From NCBI GenBank assembly GCA_023665325.1, contig JAMPED010000003.1, positions 1 through 64,000 of the forward strand: a stretch of 64,000 bases of DNA. Direction: 5' to 3'. The notes below the pieces were generated by a model, which did not search any database, was not told the origin of the DNA, and worked only from the letters and a program-made list of their open reading frames with translations. Shown here in pieces: positions 45,666 to 57,839 of this stretch. Both the position numbers and the translations under genes were made by a program. The stretch comes from Acetobacter sp. (GTDB taxonomy: Bacteria; Pseudomonadota; Alphaproteobacteria; RF32; CAG-239). Every line of letters starts with the position of its first letter. Position 1 is the stretch's first letter.

Positions 45666-46502
45666 ATATTTCCACTCATCTTGTTGTTTTTTTCGTCGCA
45701 CTGCTGCTGCGTACTCTGAATTTGAATATTCTAAAGTCTTTTCAGCTGCCTTTTTAAAACGCAAATATTGCTCGTATGCAGCTTGCGCTCTCGTCCTATC
45801 AGGCTTATCTAATATCAGGGCACTCCGGCTGATAGCATAATAAAACCGACATTTTAATTGAAATTTAGCAAAACGGCTATATTTTTCTTTTGGCAAGCAA
45901 TCTACTATCTTTACAGAATTGATATATAAGTTCATTTTTTCTGGGCAAGGTTTTATTTTTCTTAGCTCCTCATTGTCTAATATTTCTGCAAAAAAGTATA
46001 ATGCCTGTCTTTCACAATCTGAGGACATTGCTTTGGCTGATTTCTGTCTTTTTTTTAAGCGATAAATCATTTGCGCTTGTTGATTATATTGCTTTAATAT
46101 ATATTGACTGCGAAATTCGGGCAATCGACTGTGTATTGTCGTTTCTAATGCTTTAATAATAGAGCTATTTTCTTCTGAAATATATGGTTTATATCGTTCT
46201 AATCCTTTATGCAGTATTCTCACACTATGCTCTGACAAATCTGGTGTATCATCTATATGCACATCTGTTGCCAATCGATATGCCTCTAATGCATCACAGA
46301 ACGTTTGTGCAGCATTTATTTCTTCGGTTAGAACCCACGATCTATCAAACAAAGAAGGATGAGTATTTTGTTTGCACTGATGCTTATATTGCATCTTTAA
46401 CCTCAATATGTCTTTATTTACTGGTTCGTCGCTGCTTTTTCCAATTTGCTTCAAGGCTTGGTTAATTTCTTGATAGATTTCTGTTTCACCTATATATTCC
46501 AT
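45660..46502 (-). CDS. Unknown helical protein (280 aa)
   Basis: The 280-residue protein is largely helical, rich in Tyr, Lys and Glu, with no signal peptide or membrane helix. The middle part ('AQMIYRLKKRQKSAKAM') and the C-terminus ('AAVRRKKQQDEW') are basic and could form coiled coils. An AGGTGAACTC stretch precedes the start. I do not recognise it. TPR-like architecture is possible but unproven. Confidence 0.6.
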   Translation of the reverse strand: MEYIGETEIYQEINQALKQIGKSSDEPVNKDILRLKMQYKHQCKQNTHPSLFDRSWVLTEEINAAQTFCDALEAYRLATDVHIDDTPDLSEHSVRILHKGLERYKPYISEENSSIIKALETTIHSRLPEFRSQYILKQYNQQAQMIYRLKKRQKSAKAMSSDCERQALYFFAEILDNEELRKIKPCPEKMNLYINSVKIVDCLPKEKYSRFAKFQLKCRFYYAISRSALILDKPDRTRAQAAYEQYLRFKKAAEKTLEYSNSEYAAAVRRKKQQDEWKYK

Positions 46503-46568
46503 TTGAGTTCACCTCAGCTGTTAACATAATCTATCATAACATATTTTTTGATGAAATGCAAAGAAAAT

Positions 46569-46597
46569 GAAAAAAGCGGCTAAATTTAGCCGCTTTA
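46569..46597 (-). terminator. Terminator of the TerB-like gene
   Basis: The perfect palindrome AAAGCGGCTAAA/TTTAGCCGCTTT (46573-46596) is followed on the minus strand by TTT. Confidence 0.75.
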
Positions 46598-46616
46598 GAC
46601 TTGAAATGAACCATTT

Positions 46617-47048
46617 TTACTCTATTTCAAGAATAATCTCACCAGTTTTTTGCAACAAAATTTTATCTAAAACCCATTTATTGATTTGTTTAATTTTATC
46701 ACTCTCAATATTTAACTTTTCAGCTACATCAATAATAAAGTCAATTTCAGCATCATCAAGACCACTATCTGAATTTGCTAAGTAACATAATTCCTTAATC
46801 AATTGGAGCGCTTTTTTACGGTCTACAATTTTGACAACTTTATCTAAGACTTCATCTCTTTTCATACTTTTAAGAATTGTTACAATTTCTGCTTCTTGGA
46901 TATCATACATTTTGCCTATGCCTTTTAAGAATTCAATTTCTTCTTTGGCAACATTTTTATCTGAATATACCATACAGCAAAAGCATTCAACAAAAATTCT
47001 CTTCTCATTATTATCTAAAGTTGGGATGTAATTATATTCCGTATTCAT
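46617..47048 (-). CDS. TerB-like protein
   Basis: The 143-residue, all-helical protein has two similar segments: 'VECFCCMVYSDKNVAKEEIEFLKGIGK' and a later 'CYLANSDSGLDDAEIDFIIDV'. Both have the pattern D-x-x-hydrophobic-x-x-x-E of TerB-fold proteins, which bind metal through acidic residues. Most TerB-fold proteins act in stress response or co-chaperone roles (DjlA). It is a single gene. Confidence 0.7.
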   Translation of the reverse strand: MNTEYNYIPTLDNNEKRIFVECFCCMVYSDKNVAKEEIEFLKGIGKMYDIQEAEIVTILKSMKRDEVLDKVVKIVDRKKALQLIKELCYLANSDSGLDDAEIDFIIDVAEKLNIESDKIKQINKWVLDKILLQKTGEIILEIE

Positions 47049-47163
47049 ACTTTTTTCTCCAATCTATCTTTATTTTAGATAAAAGTATCTTAATATGTTT
47101 AAAATGTGGTAAACGGGTTTTAGATTATATGTATAAATTCACCTTTAAAATTTAAAAAAAGTA

Positions 47164-47190
47164 TTGACGTAAGAAAAAACTTACTATAAA
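47164..47190 (+). promoter_or_regulatory. Promoter of tRNA-Ser
   Basis: TTGACG (47164-47169) and TATAAA (47185-47190) are 15 bases apart, about 15 bases upstream of the tRNA. Confidence 0.5.
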
Positions 47191-47204
47191 TAGGTAATCA
47201 CTGT

Positions 47205-47292
47205 GGAGTGTTGGCAGAGCGGTAATGCAGCGGATTGCTAATCCGTCATCCCGAATAAGGATGCACAGGTTCGAGTCCTGTACACTCCGCCA
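47205..47292 (+). tRNA. tRNA-Ser (anticodon GCT)
   Basis: GGAGTGT pairs with ACACTCC, followed by G and an encoded CCA. The anticodon loop TTGCTAA gives GCT. The long variable arm (CATCCCGAATAAGGATG) is characteristic of class II tRNA-Ser. Confidence 0.96.
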
Positions 47293-47300
47293 GTTAAAAA

Positions 47301-47326
47301 GGAACTGTTCATCAGTTCCTTTTTTT
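47301..47326 (+). terminator. Terminator of tRNA-Ser
   Basis: GGAACTG (47301-47307), loop TTCAT, CAGTTCC (47313-47319), then a T run. Confidence 0.85.
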
Positions 47327-47513
47327 ATTGTTTTATGTAAAAAAATTATTTAATGTATCTTTAGACAAAATACTTAATTTTCTTTACTTTAATTTAAGTT
47401 TTTTATTGATATATTTCTTAATAGATTTTTTATTGGGATTTTCAAGAAATAATTATTGACAAAAATGTTTTTACCTGTCATTTATTATGTCAATAATAAG
47501 AAAGGAAATAAGT

Positions 47514-47732
47514 ATGATTAAGGCAACAATTAGTAATGAAACAAAAAGAAACGCTTTTGCGAAAACTAACAATAAAAAAATAGCTTCAGCGATATGCTCC
47601 ACCAAATGTGTTGCTAGAGGCGTTGTGTTAAATAATTATAAAATTATCGCTTCAGGTGTTTGTGCTGATATGAAAAACGAATTTAACTTAAATAATATTA
47701 TCGCATTCAAGAAACAAAAAGAAGTTGCTTAA
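47514..47732 (+). CDS. Small basic protein with three Cys (72 aa)
   Basis: The ATG at 47514 follows AAAGGAAA; TTGACA at 47456-47461 may be its -35 box. The product is Lys/Asn-rich with Cys in 'AICSTKCVARG' and 'ASGVCADM' and no signal peptide. A terminator closes this one-gene unit. I do not recognise it. Confidence 0.55.
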   Translation: MIKATISNETKRNAFAKTNNKKIASAICSTKCVARGVVLNNYKIIASGVCADMKNEFNLNNIIAFKKQKEVA

Positions 47733-47750
47733 TTATTAAAAATCCTAGTA

Positions 47751-47778
47751 CTGCCCGCTTGAAGCGGGCTTTTTTTGT
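47751..47778 (+). terminator. Intrinsic terminator
   Basis: GCCCGC, loop TTGAA, GCGGGC, then TTTTTTT. Confidence 0.85.
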
Positions 47779-47868
47779 GGCTGTAATTTTATGAAAAATT
47801 ACTTGCAAATCTTTGCTAAACTTATATATTCGTTATGAAATAATATAATTTTAATAAGGAGAATATTG

Positions 47869-48906
47869 ATGCCTTTAGTTTCTATGCGTCAAATTTTAGA
47901 CCACGCTGCCGAAAACAATTATGGTGTTCCGGCATTTAACATTAACGATATGGAACAGATTTTAGCTGTTTTGGAAGCTGCGAAAGAAGTTAACGCGCCA
48001 GTTATTATTCAAACATCTACAGGTGCCAGAAAATTTGCTGGTGACCCAATGATTCGTCATATGATTGCAGCAGGAATCGAAATGTATCCTGAATTGCCAA
48101 TCTGTTTGCACCAAGACCACGGCTCTTCTGTTGATATTTGCCAATCTGCTTTGGTTAACGGTTATTCTTCTGTGATGATGGATGGTTCTTTGGAGGCTGA
48201 TGGCAAAACTCCGTCTTCTTTTGAATATAACGTTCACGTAACTAAAGAAGTTGTTGCTCGTGCACACGCTGTTGGCGCCTCTGTTGAAGGTGAACTCGGC
48301 GTGATTGGTTCTTTGGAAACTGGTAAAGGTGATAAAGAAGATGGTCACGGTGCTGAAGGTGTGATTGATAAGAAACGTTTGGTAACAGATCCTGATGAAG
48401 CTGCTAGATTTGTTGCTGAAACAAATATTGATGCTTTGGCTGTTGCTGTTGGTACATCTCACGGTGCATACAAATTTACACGCAAACCTACAGGTGATAT
48501 TTTGGCAATTGATGTGATTGAAAAAATTCACGCTAAATTACCGAATACACATATGGTTATGCACGGCTCTTCTTCTGTTCCACAAGAATTGCAAGATTTG
48601 ATTAACGCATATGGTGGCGCTATTCCGCAGACATTTGGTGTTCCGGTGGAAGAGATTGTTCGTGGTATTAAGTCTGGTGTTCGTAAAGTAAACGTTGATA
48701 CTGACTGCCGTATGGCTATTACCGGCGCTATCCGTAAATTATTTGCAGAGAATCCAAAAGAATTTGACCCACGCAAATATTTGAAACCGGCGATTGAAGA
48801 AATGAAGAAAGTTTGCATTGACCGTTATGTTGCCTTTGGTGCTGCTGGTCAGGCAGATAAAATTAAGCCTGTTCCATTGTCTGTTATGGCAAAAAGATAC
48901 GCTTAA
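47869..48906 (+). CDS. fba: Class II fructose-bisphosphate aldolase
   Basis: It cleaves fructose-1,6-bisphosphate into two triose phosphates, or makes it. The 345-residue zinc enzyme has '[11 protein letters not shown]', '[15 protein letters not shown]', '[10 protein letters not shown]' and '[13 protein letters not shown]', the longer subtype found in Calvin-cycle and many alphaproteobacterial species. The ATG follows AAGGAGA. Codon use is more G/C-rich than neighbours, in line with high expression. Confidence 0.95.
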   Translation: MPLVSMRQILDHAAENNYGVPAFNINDMEQILAVLEAAKEVNAPVIIQTSTGARKFAGDPMIRHMIAAGIEMYPELPICLHQDHGSSVDICQSALVNGYSSVMMDGSLEADGKTPSSFEYNVHVTKEVVARAHAVGASVEGELGVIGSLETGKGDKEDGHGAEGVIDKKRLVTDPDEAARFVAETNIDALAVAVGTSHGAYKFTRKPTGDILAIDVIEKIHAKLPNTHMVMHGSSSVPQELQDLINAYGGAIPQTFGVPVEEIVRGIKSGVRKVNVDTDCRMAITGAIRKLFAENPKEFDPRKYLKPAIEEMKKVCIDRYVAFGAAGQADKIKPVPLSVMAKRYA

Positions 48907-48932
48907 TTTTGTTTCTTTAAGTTGATATAAAA

Positions 48933-48964
48933 TTGCCCGCTCCTTTCGGTAGCGGGCTTTTTGT
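48933..48964 (+). terminator. Terminator after fba
   Basis: GCCCGCT (48935-48941) pairs with AGCGGGC (48951-48957), followed by TTTTTGTTT. Confidence 0.85.
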
Positions 48965-49282
48965 TTAGGCTTTAGGCGTCTTTTCATATTCTAGTGGCAA
49001 TATACCTTTTAGCCCTTCTTTTGGAGCATCTACCAGACGCAGCGCCATTGTTTTGCCATAGAAATCTAATAAAATCTCTATAGCTCCCCAATGAGGCTTT
49101 TCTTTTGCCAACTCTATTTCTTCTATTGTTTTCTCGGAAATCCCGACAAAGTCGCTTACCATTGGTATGGTGTATCGTCTTTTCTGCCGTTCCAGAAACA
49201 GTGCTTGACCGATAAGTTTGCGCATTTCCTTACAATAAACTTCACCATTTTTCATAAAATTTTTAAATTCTTCACTATTCAT
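48965..49282 (-). CDS. XRE-family helix-turn-helix regulator
   Basis: With the ATG at 49282 (TTGGAG upstream) the protein has 105 residues. The HTH lies in residues 35-75: 'RRYTIPMVSDFVGISEKTIEEIELAKEKP' with the recognition helix at 'EKTIEEIE'. The tail is short and has no toxin or sensor domain. The same frame extends upstream through a structured RNA element and lacks coding character there, so the longer start is rejected. A leader with a terminator precedes it, so its level is probably controlled by attenuation. Confidence 0.75.
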   Translation of the reverse strand: MNSEEFKNFMKNGEVYCKEMRKLIGQALFLERQKRRYTIPMVSDFVGISEKTIEEIELAKEKPHWGAIEILLDFYGKTMALRLVDAPKEGLKGILPLEYEKTPKA

Positions 49283-49304
49283 AATTTTAAACTCCAATAA
49301 ATTT

Positions 49305-49407
49305 AAGTTAAAAAATACTGGCGCAGGATAATCCAGCGCCAGGGAGTTCAACAATCACCAGAATATGACTCTTGTAGCCTTCAATATATAGCTACAAGCT
49401 CCCTGAC
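49305..49407 (-). repeat. Hairpin element, copy A (within leader of the XRE gene)
   Basis: On the minus strand GTCAGGGAG...CTCCCTG encloses an inner stem CTTGTAGC/GCTACAAG with loop TATATATTGAAG. Compared with copy B, both arms of the inner stem have changed together (TTGTAGC/GCTACAA versus TTATGGT/ACCATAA) while the loop is identical. This is direct covariation evidence for an RNA hairpin. Copy A has an extra hairpin-forming insert near its 3' end. Confidence 0.75.
49307..49342 (-). terminator. Leader terminator before the XRE gene
   Basis: On the minus strand CTGGCGC (49342-49336) pairs with GCGCCAG (49324-49318) and is followed by TATTTTTT. Its 5' arm overlaps CTCCCTGGC, which can instead pair with the upstream GTCAGGGAG. 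Confidence 0.65.
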
Positions 49408-49472
49408 TTATTTATCAAGGATTTTTCTGGAGAGCCGTTGAAAGCCCTGACGGTATCTCTACCGACAAGGGG
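49307..49472 (-). promoter_or_regulatory. Structured 5' leader L4 of the XRE gene
   Basis: The transcript would begin near 49468, fold a first hairpin (CCTTGTCGGTA/TACCGTCAGGG, GAGA loop), then copy A of the hairpin element, then choose between GTCAGGGAG/CTCCCTGGC pairing and the terminator CTGGCGC/GCGCCAG. The two pairings exclude each other. This is the same layout as leaders L1-L3. Confidence 0.6.
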
Positions 49473-49473
49473 A

Positions 49474-49501
49474 AGTATAAAAGAGGTGCAGTTAATGTCA
49501 A
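49474..49501 (-). promoter_or_regulatory. Promoter of the XRE leader
   Basis: On the minus strand TTGACA (49501-49496) and TATACT (49479-49474) are 16 bases apart: near-consensus. Confidence 0.7.
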
Positions 49502-49588
49502 GTTAAAAAATATTGGCGTCAGGGAGGTCGAAAATCCTCGCAAATATGATTCTTATGGTCTTCAATATATAACCATAAGCTCCCTGAC
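49500..49588 (-). repeat. Hairpin element, copy B
   Basis: On the minus strand GTCAGGGAG (49588-49580) pairs with CTCCCTGAC (49526-49518). Inner stem CTTATGGT/ACCATAAG has loop TATATATTGAAG, followed by AATATTTTTTAAC. It lies upstream of the XRE promoter, so it must belong to another transcript or be a relic of duplication. Confidence 0.7.
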
Positions 49589-49659
49589 ATTTTTCCATTT
49601 TCATAAGAAGTATATATGGGCTGTGTTAAAGTATGGTAAAAAACCGGTAACACATAAAA

Positions 49660-49690
49660 AAGACGGCTTTCCAAAGAATAGCCGTCTTCT
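49660..49690 (-). terminator. Terminator of infC
   Basis: On the minus strand AAGACGGCT (49688-49680) pairs with AGCCGTCTT (49668-49660), followed by TTTTT. It closes infC as a single-gene unit. Confidence 0.8.
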
Positions 49691-49706
49691 ATTTATCATT
49701 CCGCTT

Positions 49707-50246
49707 TTATGCAGGAGAAACAATCATAAACATTTGTTTGCCTTCCATTTTTGGAGCGGCATCTACCTTGCAGATTCCATCCAAATCTTCAAGCAATTTG
49801 TTTAAGATTTCTTTTCCCATATCATTTGCGCTCATCTCACGCCCTTTATAGCGCATTGTGAATTTTACTTTATCCCCTTGAGATAAAAACTTTTTAGCTT
49901 GTTTTACTTTCACTTCGTAATCGTGTGTATCAATCATTGGACGAAGTTTCAGCTCTTTAACGCTAACAATTTTCTGATTTTTCTTAGCTTCGTTCTTTTT
50001 CTTTTGTTGCTCATATTTATATTTGCCATAATCGAGCACTTTACACACTGGTGGTGTTACCTGCGGAGAAATTTCTATTAAATCAAGCCCAACTTCTTGT
50101 GCGATTTTTAACGCATCAAAAAGGCTTACAACTCCTAAATTTTCACCATTATAATTGATTAACCGTACTTCTTTTGCTTTGATTTCACGGTTTATGCGTG
50201 GTCCGTCTGCTTCACGTACTGGCGCATTGTTATTTTCTGTAGCTAT
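49707..50246 (-). CDS. infC: Translation initiation factor IF-3 (AUA start)
   Basis: IF-3 binds the 30S subunit and checks the start codon. The protein has 'GPRINREIKAKEVRLI' in the N-terminal domain, 'VCKVLDYGKYKYEQQKKKNEAKK' linking region, and 'KVKFTMRYKGREMSAN' in the C-terminal domain. There is no ATG upstream of the conserved N-terminus. GGAGG at 50256-50252 sits 5 bases before an ATA codon (50246-50244), whereas the upstream in-frame TTG overlaps GGAGG and has no site. infC is known for AUU/AUA/AUC starts that give autoregulation. The usual partners rpmI and rplT do not follow; a terminator does. 179 residues from this start. Confidence 0.9.
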   Translation of the reverse strand: MATENNNAPVREADGPRINREIKAKEVRLINYNGENLGVVSLFDALKIAQEVGLDLIEISPQVTPPVCKVLDYGKYKYEQQKKKNEAKKNQKIVSVKELKLRPMIDTHDYEVKVKQAKKFLSQGDKVKFTMRYKGREMSANDMGKEILNKLLEDLDGICKVDAAPKMEGKQMFMIVSPA

Positions 50247-50335
50247 TGTCGCCTCCAATAAAAATTAAAATTCGTTTATATGTTAAATTAACTATTTATA
50301 ATTCGCAAGAAAAATTTAGCTCAAGGCGTCATTTT

Positions 50336-51190
50336 TTACAGTGCATAGCCTTTTTTATATTCGGCAAGCGCAAAAATTGGTACGTTTTTCTTTTTGGTTG
50401 GCAGATAATATGATGAATGTGCAAAGGTAACCTCCTTTTTTGTACGGTCGAATTCCACTCCGATAAATCCTTTTTTTATCATATTATCAATCAATTCAAA
50501 GCGGTCATACGGAACAGACACTCTAGCTCTAAAGCAAGATAAAACTGTTTCCTTTTCTATTGGCTTATGAAGCAATGAGATTTTGCCGCCGTCCGATGGA
50601 TCTATTGCTGTTTGAAACAGATTAAATCGGCACGCAAAATATGGTGTCATATTCCACAAATTACTTCTATCTACAATAGATGTACAATCTGTGCAGCCCA
50701 TACGCCGAGCTTGTTCCATCCGATATTCAATCATTACTGTATTTAAGGCATTACCACGATATGCAGGCAAAACCGAATCGGCGCCAAACGAGGCGATTCG
50801 ACTATTACCATAGTGTCTATCCTCATTAAAAAAGTTATATTCAACATTAGGAAGCTCATCTTGGAGTTCTTTTGCATTATCGCAGATTTTTAGATATGAC
50901 ATTCCAACAAGATGTTGACCAACAAAAACACCAATATAGTTTATCTTTGGATTTTGAAACACTTGATAGTAATATTCTTTTGAGTGCTTATGGATAAAGC
51001 ATTCCTCCCCCTCTCGCAGGTTATTATAAATATTTTCAGAGAGGTTTCCCATTGCTTCCGCATCGTTTACATTTAAGGGGCGAATATGGAAATGAACAGG
51101 TTTATCTTGTGTAACGCCGTTGATTTTTGACAGTCTACCCTGCCAAACCATTTCGCCGTTTATTTGATAGTTATTTATTTCCGTGTTCAT
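50336..51190 (-). CDS. GNAT-like acyltransferase of unknown substrate
   Basis: The 284-residue protein has features of the GNAT fold: 'GVFVGQHLVGMSYLKIC', then 'SVLPAYRGNALNTVMIEYRMEQARRMG', which resembles the acetyl-CoA pyrophosphate loop (R/Q-x-x-G-x-G/A). The start has AAGAGGA upstream. The last 90 residues contain no obvious domain. The substrate is unknown. A promoter, a short reading frame and a terminator precede it, so it is probably controlled by attenuation. Confidence 0.7.
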   Translation of the reverse strand: MNTEINNYQINGEMVWQGRLSKINGVTQDKPVHFHIRPLNVNDAEAMGNLSENIYNNLREGEECFIHKHSKEYYYQVFQNPKINYIGVFVGQHLVGMSYLKICDNAKELQDELPNVEYNFFNEDRHYGNSRIASFGADSVLPAYRGNALNTVMIEYRMEQARRMGCTDCTSIVDRSNLWNMTPYFACRFNLFQTAIDPSDGGKISLLHKPIEKETVLSCFRARVSVPYDRFELIDNMIKKGFIGVEFDRTKKEVTFAHSSYYLPTKKKNVPIFALAEYKKGYAL

Positions 51191-51213
51191 TTTATCCTCT
51201 TAAAATTTATATT

Positions 51214-51237
51214 AAAAAAAGCGGGTTTGTTCCCGCT
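51214..51237 (-). terminator. Leader terminator before the GNAT gene
   Basis: On the minus strand AGCGGG (51237-51232) pairs with CCCGCT (51225-51220), followed by TTTTTTT, 24 bases before the GNAT start. Confidence 0.75.
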
Positions 51238-51264
51238 CTATAATTTGTTTTTGTGAATTTGCTT

Positions 51265-54302
<3,038 letters not shown>

Positions 54303-56495
54303 AATCTATACCTAATTTGGACAAGATATCTTCATTTTCATCGGCGCGCTGTGCCACAATCCAGTCTGGCACCCACGGAGAATGGGGTAATTTTGATTGT
54401 GCCAACATTTTCTTATCTAGGTAAAAACGCGGTGCATCTGCCATAATCGGCGTTTCAATGGCACCTTGCATTAGTACAACTTGTTTTAACATTGGTAAAC
54501 TTAACAAATCGTTTGAGCTGATTGCTGAAACGCCTTGTAATTGGTAGCTTACATTTTTTGCAAACGGATTAAATTCTTTGCTCATACTCCCTTCTTGTCT
54601 AGAGTATGAAGTTGTTTGAACTGTTTTATTACCAATCATCTTAGAGAAACGTTGGGCTGTCTGCTCATTGTTTTGAGAAAGAATAACTTTGCACGCTGTT
54701 GTAGAAATAACGGTTTCAAGGTCATCTTTACCGTATTTACCAGAGATTTGACCTAAGTCTTGTCCGATAAGCAGATATGATACCTTTTGACCACGACCAA
54801 CCGCTGGTCCATCAATAACGGCTTTGAGTTTTGGCATTTGTGGAAACTCGTCGAGCACGAATAATACAGGAAATGGTCCCATTTTTCCATCCGTTTTATT
54901 AACAAAGTTTGGCGGATTGGAAATTAAGTATGCACTCATCAAGTCTACAAACGTTGCACTAATTGGGTTTAAGGCCTGCGCATCGGTTTGATTAACAGAT
55001 AGATATACGGAAATTGGTTTCCACTCACCAGTTACTGGATCTTTCATTCCACGCAAATCTTTAAATTTAATATCGGAGAAACTTGTACGTGACACAACGG
55101 CAGAGTTTTTGAAGATACCAATACCAGTTAAACCTGTTGACATAACAGAGCCTCGCTCTTTATCTGGCATAGCACTTAATGCACTAAGTTCAGTTACACA
55201 ACGGCGAGAATAACCATAGTTATTGGCTTCTTCCACCGCAGCATCAAGTAAATCTCGCATTGGGTCTGCCATTGCAGCCATTTGATCGCCTTCTTCCAAA
55301 CGACGTTTGATTTCGTTAGTTTGCTCGATCTGTGAGGTTGTAATCCATTCCAAAATCATTGCCATACACGGCTCGTGGTTTATCCATTTTTCAGGAAGTA
55401 AATTCCACGTGCCAATGGGCAGATAATTTTCAATAGTCAGATTATCACTTTGCAGGTCTTGTATGGCTCTTGCGGCATTTGCACGTAACCCACCAATACT
55501 CATATCTTCGTAATAACTTATAAGTTCAGCCTTATCTTGTGCGGTGAGTGAACCTTCGTAAATTTTTTGAATGAATTTCTCATTTGCTAATGCACGTTCG
55601 CATTTTGAAGCTACGAAATGGATAAATCCGCAAAGCGCACTTCTACCAGTTTTTGACCAGTGAGGATCTGCCCCACCCTTTGGGTCTTCCACAAGCGTAT
55701 TACACATCGAATCGACATATAAGTCTCGTTCTGGTCCTGGCGCAGGCAATGCCCCTGGAGATAATGGATTCCAGCTTGGGTAGTATTCTCCGGTTTCAGG
55801 ATTATCTTCCTTACCCCAGTTAATTACAAACACTGGACCAACTTTGGCTCTAGCACCCGTTGTACTGTAACATAATTCTGGTTTAGGGTCGTTTACAATA
55901 ATACTTAACCCTTCAGAGTTAAAAATTGTCGGGATAACCACACCAGCTGTTTTACCAGTTCCTGGAGGAGCGCAGCATAAGGTTGACAATGTTTCTTTTA
56001 ATTTTAACATTTTACCTTGAAAACGCCCCACAACCATACAAAAACCATCAAAACCTAGCAACGGCATTCTTTCAATATCACGCAAAGTTGCAATATGTGC
56101 TGATCCGTGAATATTAGATTGAAAACGATATGGACATTTTACGCCCCCAATTAACAAGATGGTTGGTAAAGAAATAAACGGGAGAATCGGAATCCACTGT
56201 GTTAATCTGAATGCACCATTATAATGGTAAATCTGCTTAAACCAACGAGCATAACGATCATATAAAAATCCAGGATCACTAAAGGCTCTTTGTAAAAATT
56301 TACCAACAATATCTACACTCTTTTTGGATACGCCGTTTTGAAGCAAAAAAGCTAAAGGTTGTGCAATATATGCAAGCAAAATAGTTACCCCTATTGCAAC
56401 AAAAAAAGTTATTGTCATCCAACGGACGGCGTTATCATATTCTTCCCACTCTTTTCCTCTTTCTTTTGCCATTTTTCCCTCTAATAATTAAAAAA

Positions 56496-57785
56496 TTATG
56501 CCAGACTTCTGATTAGTTTTTTAAGTTTCTCCAAATTACTTGTATCTGTTTTACCATCACAATTATCTATTGTTTTAGAGAACAGACGAATTTCTTTTGG
56601 ACTACCACGATTGATTCGCGTTACGTTAATATTCATATTGCCCCAAATTTCAAACATATCTTCTGCGTTTATAATATTACCAGCTTGTATGATAACATAA
56701 GAAACTATCTCATATTTCATATCTGTTACTGCTAATTTTGTTTTTAAGATATCTCTTGCAACATCAACTTTACGTACTGGTGAAATTCGATGGCTGCTTT
56801 CTGAGAACCATAATGGCTCTTCATCATTAAATTTCTCTTCATCCGCAAGCCAATCTCCAACTTCTTTATCAACTAAACATAGAATCAGTTGGTTCTTAGA
56901 AACTGCAACGTAGTCTATTTTAGTATTTTTAATAATTGCGGATGGAATAACATCATATCCTTTTTGATTTAATACATCTAGTACCGGCGTATGCGATTCT
57001 TTTATTGGAGATGGTGATTCTGCCTTAGGTTTGTTTTTATTGCCCTGCGATTGTTTTTCATTAGGCTTACGCTGTTGTTCTTCTTGTTTTGGCTTAGAAA
57101 CAAATACACTCTCTGCCTTCGCCTCTACTGTTTTAGGTTCATCTGCAATCAATGCTGATGGAATTTCATTTTCAATTGATGCGGCTTTTTCTTTTTTCTC
57201 AAAATCAAAGTCCAAATCAAAATCATCATCATCAAAATTAAACAGTGCGTGATCAATTGGTGCTTCTTGATTCTTTTTACTTGCTGTATATGGAGAAGCA
57301 GAAGGCCGTGAAGCAGTTAAGTTGTTATTGATATTAGACTGCAATAATGTTGCTGAAGGTAGTGGAGGACGTTTCACCGGTGCTTTTTTAATAATTGGAG
57401 TTTTCTTGACGGATTTTGTATCTTCGTTAATAGACTTTTTCTTTACAACTACCGGCGGCTTAGTTTTTAAGGTTAATTTTCTATATAGGTATAATGGACT
57501 AAAGAATACTCTCTTAATCAGTCTTCCCCATTTAACTAAGCATAGACCTACCCAACCAGCTAACCATAATGGAATGGCGCTTGCAACAATCAAAAGAAAA
57601 CCTGTTTCAGAGCGACTCATTGGAACACCGCTATTCCATTTATAACTTAATAATGCCCAGTGTTCTTTTAAAAATATATCAAAATGCCAGTTAATAAGCA
57701 AAACCACTCTTATTCCGTCTATGAAGACAATACTCCATAGACAGCCGATTAACAAAGTTTTTAATATTATCAGTAGTGGTTTCAA
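56496..57785 (-). CDS. Membrane protein with disordered linker, VirD4-linked
   Basis: The 429-residue protein has two N-terminal helices (about 5-30 and 62-85) framing 'NWHFDIFLKEHW' and 'SYKWNSGVPMS'. A Lys/Pro/Ser/Glu-rich linker (about 110-265) and a folded C-terminal domain of about 160 residues ('VLDVLNQKGYDVIPSAIIKN') follow. The last has a pattern remotely like a restriction-endonuclease-type core ('IDYVAVSKNQLILCLVDKE'), a weak guess. The N-terminal part is paralogous to that of the next gene upstream. It ends 23 bases before the coupling ATPase. Confidence 0.7.
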   Translation of the reverse strand: MKPLLIILKTLLIGCLWSIVFIDGIRVVLLINWHFDIFLKEHWALLSYKWNSGVPMSRSETGFLLIVASAIPLWLAGWVGLCLVKWGRLIKRVFFSPLYLYRKLTLKTKPPVVVKKKSINEDTKSVKKTPIIKKAPVKRPPLPSATLLQSNINNNLTASRPSASPYTASKKNQEAPIDHALFNFDDDDFDLDFDFEKKEKAASIENEIPSALIADEPKTVEAKAESVFVSKPKQEEQQRKPNEKQSQGNKNKPKAESPSPIKESHTPVLDVLNQKGYDVIPSAIIKNTKIDYVAVSKNQLILCLVDKEVGDWLADEEKFNDEEPLWFSESSHRISPVRKVDVARDILKTKLAVTDMKYEIVSYVIIQAGNIINAEDMFEIWGNMNINVTRINRGSPKEIRLFSKTIDNCDGKTDTSNLEKLKKLIRSLA

Positions 57786-57839
57786 GTGTTTCTCCGCTTT
57801 TTATTTCTTTAATTATAGAGCTGATTAGTTAACAAGAGC

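Noticed and set aside
47962..48531. A 189-codon antisense frame inside fba (and others inside murA and topA).
   Set aside because: Shadow of biased codon use in a real gene; Asn/Ser/Phe-rich nonsense without start signals.
49283..49354. A 24-codon N-terminal extension of the XRE regulator.
   Set aside because: It runs through the structured hairpin element and terminator; the ATG at 49282 has a clear TTGGAG.
49305..49588. CRISPR or type III toxin-antitoxin repeat array.
   Set aside because: Only two diverged copies, no regular spacers, no cas genes, no ToxN-like gene nearby.
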